From Verrucomicrobiota bacterium (lineage in GTDB: Bacteria; Verrucomicrobiota; Verrucomicrobiia; Chthoniobacterales; UBA10450), in assembly GCA_003219945.1 (NCBI GenBank), contig QHQV01000343.1, positions 1 to 6,720 on the forward strand: a DNA stretch of 6,720 bases, in the 5' to 3' direction. Shown piece by piece: positions 1 to 5,879 of this stretch; position 1 is the first letter of the stretch, and every line of letters starts with the position of its first letter. The notes below the pieces were generated by a model, which had not been told where the DNA came from, did no database searches, and saw only the letters and a program-made list of their open reading frames with translations. The translations under genes and the position numbers were made by a program.

Positions 1-12
1 CAAATACGACTT

Positions 13-204
13 CTAACTTTTCGTGCGTTTGCGCGTGGGCTTTCCCTTGCGCTTTGTCTTCGCCATTTTGCGTAGCTCGTTTTCGCTCATCGAGCTGGCC
101 ATTTGGCGCGACGCGCCTTTTAGCGACGACTTCGACTTTTTGCCACTCTTCGCGGCAAGGGCAGCTCCGGCTGCCATTTGTTGTTTCTTTGATTTTGCTG
201 GCAT
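13..204 (-). CDS. Small basic DUF3008-type protein
   Basis: Complete 63-residue ORF with ATG at 204-202 and TAG at 15-13. The product begins MPAKSKKQQMAAGAALAAK, contains SLKGASRQMASSMSENEL in the middle (residues 27-44), and ends in a strongly basic tail (KTKRKGKPTRKRTKS). This layout, an MPAKSKxQQMAAGAALAAK start followed by LKGAS..M..SMSE.EL and a TKRKGKP tail, is what I recall of the DUF3008 family of small bacterial proteins, whose function is unknown. No signal peptide or membrane segment is visible. The charge suggests nucleic-acid or other polyanion binding, but that is only inference. It starts 24 bp after the stop of the permease pseudogene on the same strand. No Shine-Dalgarno sequence is evident upstream, where the DNA is AT-rich (AATTATTTAT), so it may have its own promoter or a leaderless-like start. 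Confidence 0.85.
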   Translation of the reverse strand: MPAKSKKQQMAAGAALAAKSGKKSKSSLKGASRQMASSMSENELRKMAKTKRKGKPTRKRTKS

Positions 205-228
205 ACATAAATAATTCGCGCGCCGAGG

Positions 229-1721
229 CTAAACTGGACTGGCATGTCGCGCGGCGCGCAGCCGCCACAGGAAGTAAGCCGGCACGCCGGTCAACACGAT
301 GAGAATTCCAGTTCCTGATGTTGCCGGCGCGAGCCATGCAAGATCAAAGGTCAATAACGCGGATAGCACGATCGAGATGATCGGTACAATTGGATAACCC
401 CACGTGCGGCATGGCCTCTCGGGGTTAGGCCTTTTGCGTCGCAAAAGAATGACGGCGACGACCATCAGAAGGTAAAACACCAAGTCTGCCGAGACGGTGT
501 ACTCAAGCAGTTTTGTAAGCGTTGCCCTAAGTCACTTGGTGTGTCGCGGGGTTAGTTGTAAGCGTGCGCGGCAAAACGAGGAGGGCCGTCCAAATTCCCT
601 GTACTACGAATGCTGCCGCGGGAATCCGAAATCTGTTCGTGGTTGCAATTTTCCGGAAGAACAAGAATCAGGCCATTGTCGCAACCGAAAGTGGAAATCA
701 TGATCGCGGCGGCCATGCACATCGCGCCGGGCCGACCGAAAACGGCGTCCATCATCGCTATGGCTACGCGGTTTTGTGGCGCGTGCTGGATTTCCGGAAA
801 CGGCAGCACCGCCAGATAACCAATGTTCGCCAAAACACAAAGTACGACCACAACCGCGCACCCGCCGACAGCGCGCGCACCAGGTTTTTCCGGGATCGCG
901 CACTTCGCTGCCGATAAATGTCACATTGGTCCACGCGGTCTGGGCGAAGAGCGGGCCGACGATCGATCTTCCAAAAAGCACGCCAGCGCGAGCGTGCCGG
1001 TGATTGCGAACCCGGGCTGCGCCGCCTGCGGATTCCAGCCATTACGCCACGAATCCCACCATGCCGAGCTTAATACAGCAGAATTGACCTTCCAGCCTAA
1101 CGACAAACCTATGATCACTACTGCCGTCAACGCGGCGGTTTTGGCAACGGTGAATGTGTTCTGAACAATCTTGCCGACCTCGAGTCCGCGCGTGTTCGTC
1201 CATGTCAGAAGCGCGATCAATGCTATGGCCGGCAATTGTTCAGTGGATAAACTGATGTCGTAACTGCCTAACGAAACTGGCCCGACCAGGTAATTGTCGG
1301 GTGAAACTGCTGTGGCAAAAACGCCGAGAAATTTCGCGAACGCAATGGCCACCGCGGCGATAGTCTCCGTTTGAACCACGAGAAATAACGTCCAGCCATA
1401 CAAAAATCCGATCGGAGAACCGAGCGCTTCGCGAAGAAAAACATAAACACCGCCTGCTCGCGGCATCATCGTTGCCAGTTCCGAGCAACACAGCGCGCCG
1501 GTTATCGTCAGCAATCCAGCGAGCGCCCAGGCGAGCAACAACGAACCCGGCGCGCCACTCAATCGCGATGACTCCGCTGAAACGATGAAGATGCCAGACC
1601 CGAACATCTAGCCGATGACAATCATCGTCGCGTCAATCGGTCCAAACGCGCGAACAAGACTGGTCCTCTCGCGCTGACTGTCGATCTTTTCGTTCACAGC
1701 AGCGTCAGTCGATCCTGTCAT
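229..1721 (-). pseudogene. APC-superfamily amino-acid permease, degraded
   Basis: The product would be a polytopic inner-membrane amino-acid transporter of the APC superfamily. ATG is at 1721-1719 (MTGSTDAAVNEK...), TAG at 231-229. Recognisable pieces, in order: LVRAFGPIDATMIVIG, then an in-frame TAG at 1610-1608, then MFGSGIFIVSAESSRL (TM1 signature), MMPRAGGVYVFLREALGSPIGF, IALLTWTNTRGLEVGKIVQNTFT, GPLFAQTAWTNVTFIGSEVR, VLCVLANIGYLAVLPF, MISTFGCDNGLIL, FFRKIATTNRFRIPAAAFV, IWTALLVLPRT, and LLEYTVSADLVFYLLMVVAV to the C-terminus. These lie in different frames. Frame changes fall near 973-980, 885-891 and 857-866. About 14 codons between GLIL and FFRK are missing at about 662, with another frame change there. 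Two further one-base shifts fall near 524-530 and 511-514. Three of the shifts are at short A/T runs, where sequencing error is possible, but the nonsense codon and the deletion argue for real decay. It follows pxpA on the same strand, so a role in supplying 5-oxoproline or a related amino acid is plausible but unproven. Confidence 0.9.
1608..1610 (-). other. In-frame TAG nonsense codon in permease
   Basis: In the permease frame starting at 1721 the sequence reads ...DATMIVIG, TAG, MFGSGIFIV. Family members usually have a small residue (Ser or similar) between this Gly and Met, in the conserved first transmembrane helix. The TAG therefore interrupts the most conserved part of the protein. Restart at the following ATG (1607) would lose the first 37 residues and part of TM1. 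Confidence 0.9.
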
Positions 1722-1804
1722 GTTGAGGAAAGCCAAACATCTCTGCCGTCGCGCGTGCTCGTTGGAAAGATGATCTGAGATTGTTCGCTTCGCTCAGAAT
1801 GACA
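1716..1804. repeat. MITE/REP-like element A, TGTCAT-ended palindrome
   Basis: An 89-bp imperfect palindrome. The left arm 1716-1745 begins TGTCATGTTGAG. The right arm 1775-1804 ends GCTCAGAATGACA. Reverse-complementing the right arm and aligning it to the left gives 22 identities in 30 positions, with a 29-bp centre. There is no coding capacity for a transposase, so it would be a non-autonomous or REP-like element. It lies 9 bp beyond the pxpA stop and reaches into the start of the permease pseudogene, whose ATG (1721-1719) is part of the TGTCAT end. Related copies lie at 4361-4492 and, more weakly, at 3529-3620. In RNA it could form a hairpin between pxpA and the permease. Confidence 0.75.
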
Positions 1805-1817
1805 ATCTTTTTGTCAT
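1799..1817. repeat. Short inverted repeat across pxpA stop
   Basis: ATGACAA (1799-1805) and TTGTCAT (1811-1817) are perfect inverted repeats with a 5-nt spacer. The pxpA TGA (1816-1814) lies inside the second arm, and the first arm overlaps the end of element A. The hairpin is small and lacks a GC-rich stem, so I do not call it a terminator. It may reflect how element A sits next to the pxpA end. Confidence 0.5.
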
Positions 1818-2569
1818 CGCGAACTCTTCGCCGCGGTGATTTTCACGCCGTCGCGCTCAAGTTGCGTGCGCAATTCGCGTACAAATTCGACAGCGCCAGG
1901 GGTGTCGCCGTGAACACAGATCGTTTCGCCGCGCACCTCGACATCCTGGCCTTCAATCGAACGCACCTTGCCTTCGCGCAACATCCGCAATACACGCTCG
2001 GCTGCTTCATTTGGATCATGAAGCAGTGCGTCAGGTCGCGTGCGCGGGACGAGCCAGCCATCATTTAGGTAATTACGATCGGCGAAAATCTCGCACGCGA
2101 TTTGCAAACCATGATCCTCACCGGCACGGGCAAGCTCGCTCTTGTCCGGCGCGAACAGGATCAATTTCGGATCGATCGATTCGATGGCGCGCGCGATTGC
2201 GTCGGCAAGATTCGCATCGCGTACGGCCATATTGTACAGAGCGCCGTGCGGCTTGACGTGATTCGGTTGCACATCCAGCGCAGAGGCGATCGCCTGAAAA
2301 ATTCCAAGTTGATAGGCCACCGCATCGAACACTTGTTCCGTCGGTATGGTCAGCTCCTTGCGTCCGAAATTCTCGCGGTCGAAAAAACTTGGATGCGCTC
2401 CGACAGCTACTCCATGGTTCTTCGCCGCAAAGATGGCGGCGTGCATCGTATCGGAATCGCCGGCGTGAAAACCGGTCGCGATATTCGCTGAGGAGATCAG
2501 CTCGAACAGCTCGGCATCATGGCCTGAGCCTTCTCCCAGGTCCGCGTTTAGATCGACAGCTAATTTCAT
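1814..2569 (-). CDS. pxpA: 5-oxoprolinase subunit A (LamB/YcsF family)
   Basis: Component A of the PxpABC 5-oxoprolinase, which hydrolyses 5-oxoproline to glutamate at the cost of ATP in the cytoplasm. The 251-residue product has the normal family length and motifs in order: VDLNADLGEG (5-14), SSANIATGFHAGD (26-38), GVAVGAHPSFFDRENFGR (53-70), HVKPHGALYN (104-113), CEIFADRNYLNDGWLVPR (159-176) and ICVHGDTPGAVEFV (217-230). The usual ANIACGFHAGD reads ANIATGFHAGD here. An ATG further upstream (2635) would add 22 residues encoded over the pxpC 3' end; I prefer ATG 2569 because it puts MKLAVDLNADLGEG at the N-terminus as in the family, and because it overlaps the pxpC TGA as ATGA (2569-2566), typical of translational coupling. 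The stop at 1816-1814 is followed by repeat element A. Confidence 0.95.
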   Translation of the reverse strand: MKLAVDLNADLGEGSGHDAELFELISSANIATGFHAGDSDTMHAAIFAAKNHGVAVGAHPSFFDRENFGRKELTIPTEQVFDAVAYQLGIFQAIASALDVQPNHVKPHGALYNMAVRDANLADAIARAIESIDPKLILFAPDKSELARAGEDHGLQIACEIFADRNYLNDGWLVPRTRPDALLHDPNEAAERVLRMLREGKVRSIEGQDVEVRGETICVHGDTPGAVEFVRELRTQLERDGVKITAAKSSR

Positions 2570-3534
2570 GACCTTTGGAGACTCACGCCGATGCGGAAGC
2601 GATCCAAGTCGCGCTCGCGTTCCAGTAACAAGCAATGCGCATCTTCTAGGGACACTTCAGAAAAACGAACGCCATCACCGGCACGAAGCTGCGCCGCAAC
2701 GGCAAGATCGACTGTGATCACGTGAGCTATTTTTGGGTACCCGCCGATGGTTTGGCAATCTCCCAAAAGCAAAATCGGTTTACCGCTTGGTGGAACTTGG
2801 ATTGTGCCGGGCGCGACCGCTTCAGAGATCAGATCGGTTTCGTGCTTGCGTTTGAGTTCGGGACCCTCAAGGCGTACACCCATACGATCCGAATCTGGTG
2901 AGACGCTGAACTCGCTGATCGTGAATCGTTTCATCGTTGCATCGTCGAAGCGACTCCAATCCACGCCACGAATGAAACGCAAAACCGGATATCGCTTCGC
3001 CGGACTCACCCAATCGTGCGGCCCTGCCCACGAGGAAATTGGTGTAGGCGGCGGCAATGATCCCGGTCGACGAGCAAGCGGCACGACGCCGCCACCCCGC
3101 AATGTGCGGCCTTCAAGTCCACCGAAATTCGCGCGTAGATCAGTCGAGCGACTACCAAGAACAACCGGCACATCGATGCCGCCGGAAATCGCGAGCCAGC
3201 ATCGGCATCCAAATTGAGCGCGCCGAAATTTTAATCCGTCGCCACTTTGCAACTGCCCGACATGCCCGGCCGGTAATGCCCGTGATCCAATCTGCACGTC
3301 GAATTCGCCGCCGCACCAGGCGACAATTCGCTCGTCCCCAAACCGCAACTGCAAACCACCGAGCGTGATTTCAAGGCCAGCTGCGCCTTCATCATTTCCA
3401 ACGAGCAGATTCGCTACGCGCAATGCAAACGAATCGAGTGCGCCGCTGGTCGAAACGCCTAACTGGCGAAACCCCGTGCGACCTAAATCTTGCACTGACG
3501 TTAAAAAACCAGCGCGTTGTACTATTGCTGTCAT
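2566..3534 (-). CDS. pxpC: 5-oxoprolinase subunit C (AHS2 domain)
   Basis: Carboxyltransferase-like (AHS2/KipA) subunit that works with PxpB and PxpA in ATP-dependent 5-oxoproline hydrolysis. The family is often annotated as biotin-dependent carboxyltransferase or allophanate hydrolase subunit 2. The 322-residue product shows the N-terminal signature AGFLTSVQDLGRTGFRQLGV (8-27), SGALDSFALRVANLLVGN (30-47), GLEITLGGLQLRF (53-65), the central AISGGIDVPVVLGSRSTDLRA (115-135, one residue beyond a run), and C-terminal DSDRMGVRLEGP (214-225), GTIQVPPSGKPILLLGDCQT (243-262) and GGYPKIAHV (264-272). Length is typical. The ATG at 3534-3532 puts the conserved signature at the expected distance from the N-terminus. 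That ATG, with its second codon ACA, is the terminal ATGACA of repeat element C. Only a weak purine stretch (CGGA) lies directly upstream. The 3' end overlaps pxpA by 4 bp. Confidence 0.95.
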   Translation of the reverse strand: MTAIVQRAGFLTSVQDLGRTGFRQLGVSTSGALDSFALRVANLLVGNDEGAAGLEITLGGLQLRFGDERIVAWCGGEFDVQIGSRALPAGHVGQLQSGDGLKFRRAQFGCRCWLAISGGIDVPVVLGSRSTDLRANFGGLEGRTLRGGGVVPLARRPGSLPPPTPISSWAGPHDWVSPAKRYPVLRFIRGVDWSRFDDATMKRFTISEFSVSPDSDRMGVRLEGPELKRKHETDLISEAVAPGTIQVPPSGKPILLLGDCQTIGGYPKIAHVITVDLAVAAQLRAGDGVRFSEVSLEDAHCLLLERERDLDRFRIGVSLQRS

Positions 3535-3620
3535 TCCGACCGAAGTGGGGGAATCCCGGTGTTGAAGCCAATGGCGACGCCGCGGGATCCCGCGACTGCT
3601 TTGCGCTTGGCTGGTGATGA
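3529..3620. repeat. Interspersed repeat element C between pxpB and pxpC
   Basis: The left end TGTCATTCCGACCGAAG (3529-3545) matches the reverse complement of the right end of element A (TGTCATTCTGAGCGAAG) at 15 of 17 positions. It continues into a GGGGGAATCCC block (3547-3557), and a related GGGATCCC block follows at 3584-3591. The right end (around GGTGATGAT, 3612-3620) is degenerate, so that boundary is approximate. It fills nearly the whole 94-bp gap between pxpB and pxpC and supplies the pxpC start codon. Confidence 0.6.
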
Positions 3621-3628
3621 TACTCGTT

Positions 3629-4351
3629 TCACTGTTTTAACGACTCAAACTCTTCTCGCGTAATTGCGCGAAAACGCACCCGATCGCCGGGATGCAGCAG
3701 CGTCGGCGGATTTTTAGCAGGATCGAAAAGCTTCAGCGGTGTGCGGCCGATCAAATTCCACCCGCCCGGAGAACGCAACGGATAAATCCCTGTTTGCGCA
3801 CCGCCGATTCCAACCGAACCGGGAGGAATTTCTTTGCGCGGTACGTCGCGGCGCGGCGTCGCCAAATTCCTCGGCAACCCTGCCAGAAATGTAAAACCAG
3901 GAACGAAGCCAATGCACGCGACGCGGTACTCGCCGGTGCTGTGAAGATTGATGATTTCGGGCCCGGAAAGTTTTGTGTGTTCAGCTACGCGATCCAGGTC
4001 GAACCCAAATTCTGCATCATAACAGATCGGAATTTCGATCAAACGCGGAGCATTCGCTGCGGTCCGACGTCGATGACGCCGGGAAGCAGGAACAATGGTG
4101 CTCCGGATTCTTGTCGCGAGCTCGTCGAAAACGCCATTCGCTGCGCCATTCGACTTGAGAACGGCGACAGGATCGAAGAAAACAGCAACGCTGGTGTAAG
4201 CCGGCGCAAGTTCAACGACGCCAGGAATCGTTGCGCGTTGAAGCAACTGAAATACTCGGAGCACTTCATTCAGTGTTTCTTCAGGCGCATCTTCAAATTG
4301 CTCGCGGACGCGCACGACGAGTGCAGAATCTCCGAGGGGAATAATTTCCAT
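3629..4351 (-). CDS. pxpB: 5-oxoprolinase subunit B (AHS1/KipI family)
   Basis: Subunit B of the cytoplasmic PxpABC 5-oxoprolinase, from the AHS1 family (annotated in other contexts as allophanate hydrolase subunit 1 or KipI). The 240-residue product has the family N-terminus MEIIPLGDSALVVRV (1-15) and PAYTSVAVFFDP (50-61). It keeps the diagnostic C-terminal block: IGFVPGFTFLAGLP (147-160), TPRRDVPRKEIPPGSVGIGG (165-184), QTGIYPLRSPGGWNLIGRTP (186-205) and HPGDRVRF (220-227). The ATG at 4351-4349 is preceded by AGGA (4361-4358) with a 6-nt spacer, the best ribosome binding site among the pxp genes. That AGGA is the flank of repeat element B. Residues 88-100 form an Arg-rich linker (PASRRHRRRTAAN), which looks like lineage variation between the domains. 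The position ahead of pxpC and pxpA supports a single operon. Confidence 0.95.
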   Translation of the reverse strand: MEIIPLGDSALVVRVREQFEDAPEETLNEVLRVFQLLQRATIPGVVELAPAYTSVAVFFDPVAVLKSNGAANGVFDELATRIRSTIVPASRRHRRRTAANAPRLIEIPICYDAEFGFDLDRVAEHTKLSGPEIINLHSTGEYRVACIGFVPGFTFLAGLPRNLATPRRDVPRKEIPPGSVGIGGAQTGIYPLRSPGGWNLIGRTPLKLFDPAKNPPTLLHPGDRVRFRAITREEFESLKQ

Positions 4352-4357
4352 CAGTTA

Positions 4358-4361
4358 TCCT
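4358..4361 (-). promoter_or_regulatory. Likely Shine-Dalgarno AGGA for pxpB
   Basis: On the minus strand AGGA is followed by TAACTG and then ATG. The purine stretch overlaps the TCCTGTCATGTTGAG boundary that is identical in element A (1713-1727), so the repeat or its conserved flank appears to provide the ribosome binding site. Confidence 0.6.
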
Positions 4362-4492
4362 GTCATGTTGAGCGACAGCGTTGCAGCAAATGCGAAGCAT
4401 GAGGCCAGGCTTTCAAAACATCTCTGTTTTATCTCCCTGTCTTCGCTGGTCGAATAAAATGATCACAGATTCTTCGCTTCACGCCAATGGCA
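4361..4492. repeat. MITE/REP-like element B upstream of pxpB
   Basis: A second, longer copy of the element at 1716-1804. Shared blocks are TCCTGTCATGTTGAG (4358-4372; identical at 1713-1727), AAACATCTCTG (4416-4426; identical at 1735-1745), and a right part with ATGATC followed by AGATTCTTCGCTTC (4467-4480; 13 of 14 with 1778-1791). The right end is AATGGCA where element A has AATGACA. The left half carries about 36 extra bases relative to element A. It occupies most of the 177-bp gap between the YceI gene and pxpB and has no coding capacity. Confidence 0.7.
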
Positions 4493-4528
4493 ATTCCGGG
4501 TATAGGAGCAATCACGAGCGACGCGAAC

Positions 4529-5107
4529 TCACTCTGCCCGCTTCGCGTCAATCTCAATATTTATCGCCACTGTCTGGCTGATTCCCGAGACCGATTCAGC
4601 AGCTGGAGCAAACATCAAATTAAAGTCACGCCGCGTGATCGGGTCGGTTGTCACAGACCACCGCGTCCGAGCTGTTTCGTTCATCGGTGTCAGCAGCTTC
4701 ACGTGAAGCGTGATCGGCTTCGTCACACCATGCATTGTTAAGTCGCCGAGAATGTCGCCACTTTGCGGGCCGATGCGCTTTACGCTTCGACTTTTGAACG
4801 TGATCCGGGGGAACTTTTCGACGTTAAAGAATTCGGCGCTACGCAAATGATCGTCGCGCTTTTTTATGCGGGTATCGATGCTCCGCACATCCATCTGTGC
4901 AGTGACCGAGGAATTCTCCGGATGTTCCCGATCAACTTCGATCCTGCCGCTGAAATTCGTGAACTTGCCGCGAGTCGTGCCAAGGAATTGATGAACACTG
5001 AAACCAATCGTCGATCCAGACGGGTCGAACGTGTAGCTCTCCTTCGCTGAAGCCGTAATGCCGAGCCCGGCAATTATGAACAATGCGATAACATTGCAAA
5101 TTCTCAT
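4529..5107 (-). CDS. YceI-family periplasmic protein
   Basis: A 192-residue secreted protein of the YceI family, whose members fold as a lipocalin-like beta barrel and bind polyprenoid-type lipids. Its physiological role here is unknown. Residues 1-21 (MRICNVIALFIIAGLGITASA) are a clear signal peptide with an Ala-Ser-Ala cleavage site. The mature part shows the family course: YTFDPSGSTIGFSVHQFLGT (25-44), GKFTNFSGRIEVD (47-59), MDVRSIDTRIKKRDDHLRSA (72-91), FFNVEKFPRITFKS (93-106), LGDLTMHGVTKPITLHVKL (120-138) and a closing SQTVAINIEIDA strand (177-188). Length is normal. The ATG at 5107-5105 overlaps the recO TGA as ATGA, which argues for co-transcription and coupling, although recO and YceI proteins have no known shared function. 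It is separated from pxpB by repeat element B. Confidence 0.93.
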   Translation of the reverse strand: MRICNVIALFIIAGLGITASAKESYTFDPSGSTIGFSVHQFLGTTRGKFTNFSGRIEVDREHPENSSVTAQMDVRSIDTRIKKRDDHLRSAEFFNVEKFPRITFKSRSVKRIGPQSGDILGDLTMHGVTKPITLHVKLLTPMNETARTRWSVTTDPITRRDFNLMFAPAAESVSGISQTVAINIEIDAKRAE

Positions 5108-5685
5108 TTCGAGACGTTTTTCGCCTCCGTCCCAAGTGTTTTCAAGAGCGGCGTGCGGGAAAGAGGCAGTCGCCCGAACAAATTGCCCAGCGCAAACGCC
5201 GGATCCGATTTCAATCGTGTTTGATCGTGCACGCCGGTGATACGCGCCAGCTCACCTTCAAAATGCCCAATCGCGCGCGCCGTCGGATCGTTTGCATTGA
5301 GATAACCAAAAGCCCGGCGCAATAATCCGAACAATTCCGGTTCGCGATGATCGCGCTCGGTGCAAATCTCAATCAACTCAACAAAATATGCGGCACTCTG
5401 CGTACGCAGATAATTGCTGCGAATTCCAACGAAAGGATTTTTCAAGACGACTTCCGTCAGCGTATGCAGATCGGATTTGCGGCTCCGCACGATCGAAATT
5501 TCAGCCTCAAAAAATAAATCGAGTTTCCCGGCGAACGCGCTTTTCTGGCGGCGTGCGCCTTTGGCGATCGTCTGGACGCAGCCCAATGATTCCGTGCACC
5601 ACGAAACGATCAAGCTGGTGTCGCTGAATTTTCGCTTGCGAAGGAGAATTGCCTCTGTGCTTTCCACTCGCCGAAAATCTAGCAC
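5104..5685 (-). CDS. recO: DNA repair protein RecO, short form
   Basis: RecO helps load RecA onto SSB-coated DNA during RecF-pathway recombinational repair. The N-terminal OB fold is readable: ESTEAILLRKRKFSDTSLIV (8-27), then TIAKGARRQKSAFAGKLDLF (39-58) and SDLHTLTEVVLKNPFVGIRS (71-90). A helical C-terminal part follows, with AAYFVELIE (98-106) and LFGLLRRAFGYLN (118-130). At 193 residues it is shorter than the roughly 240 usual for the family, and the CxxC zinc-binding pairs of many RecO proteins are absent; zinc-less RecO is known (for example in E. coli). The start is uncertain: the longest reading uses GTG at 5685, but GTG at 5667 (giving MESTEAILLR) matches the family N-terminus better. 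Neither has a good Shine-Dalgarno sequence. The GTG at 5685 touches a 12-bp palindrome. Confidence 0.85.
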   Translation of the reverse strand: MLDFRRVESTEAILLRKRKFSDTSLIVSWCTESLGCVQTIAKGARRQKSAFAGKLDLFFEAEISIVRSRKSDLHTLTEVVLKNPFVGIRSNYLRTQSAAYFVELIEICTERDHREPELFGLLRRAFGYLNANDPTARAIGHFEGELARITGVHDQTRLKSDPAFALGNLFGRLPLSRTPLLKTLGTEAKNVSK

Positions 5686-5696
5686 ACACCGGTGTG
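5685..5696. repeat. 12-bp perfect palindrome at recO start
   Basis: CACACCGGTGTG is its own reverse complement. It abuts the furthest upstream recO start codon (GTG 5685-5683). A perfect dyad here could be a repressor site or simply chance; no second copy is visible in the window. Confidence 0.45.
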
Positions 5697-5801
5697 GAAA
5701 CGCCGCTTCAGCAATAAGCTATGAGGCGCATCTTTTGGAACTTTGATAAACGGCCATGCCGATAAAACCGCATCCTGTTTTCCCGCCTCTCTTCTGAAGC
5801 A

Positions 5802-5879
5802 GGGGAGAGGATCAGGTGAGGGATCTGATACCAGCATACCCTGGCTCTGCGAAGCAATCCCTCACCCTGCCCCTCTCCC
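5802..5879. repeat. Inverted repeat GGTGAGGGAT...ATCCCTCACC
   Basis: The left arm (5802-5824, GGGGAGAGG...GGTGAGGGAT) and right arm (5857-5879, ATCCCTCACC...CCTCTCCC) are inverted copies with a perfect 10-bp core and near-matching GGGAGAGG outer blocks, around a 32-bp spacer. Similar CCCTCACCC...CCCTCTCCC strings occur as multicopy intergenic repeats in many bacterial genomes, so I read this as a different dispersed repeat family from the TGTCAT-ended elements. The right arm runs into a compact stem-loop. Confidence 0.6.

Noticed and set aside
564..917. 117-residue plus-strand ORF opposite the permease
   Set aside because: Arg/His/Cys-rich translation with no family resemblance; it is antisense to recognisable permease coding sequence.
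1608..1610. UAG read as pyrrolysine or a programmed readthrough codon in the permease
   Set aside because: The same gene has several frameshifts and a deletion, so a decoded UAG would not rescue it; no support for pyrrolysine use is visible.
1814..2635. Longer pxpA starting at 2635
   Set aside because: The extra 22 residues are encoded over the pxpC 3' end and do not look like family sequence; ATG 2569 gives the canonical N-terminus and an ATGA overlap.
2747..3217. 156-residue plus-strand ORF opposite pxpC
   Set aside because: Low-complexity Arg/Pro/Ser translation antisense to a clear family protein.
2566..4351. Allophanate hydrolase / urea carboxylase subunits as the function of the AHS1 and AHS2 genes
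   Set aside because: A LamB/YcsF (PxpA) gene overlaps them, and there is no amidase or biotin carboxylase domain, so the 5-oxoprolinase assignment is better supported.
3692..4402. 236-residue plus-strand ORF opposite pxpB
   Set aside because: Long only because the minus-strand coding frame avoids stops in this register; Arg/Cys/Asn-rich translation resembles no family I know, and pxpB is clear on the other strand.
5721..5765. Tiny plus-strand ORF MRRIFWNFDKRPCR
   Set aside because: Only 14 codons, no Shine-Dalgarno sequence and no known leader-peptide pattern; may be chance or the remnant of a gene start.
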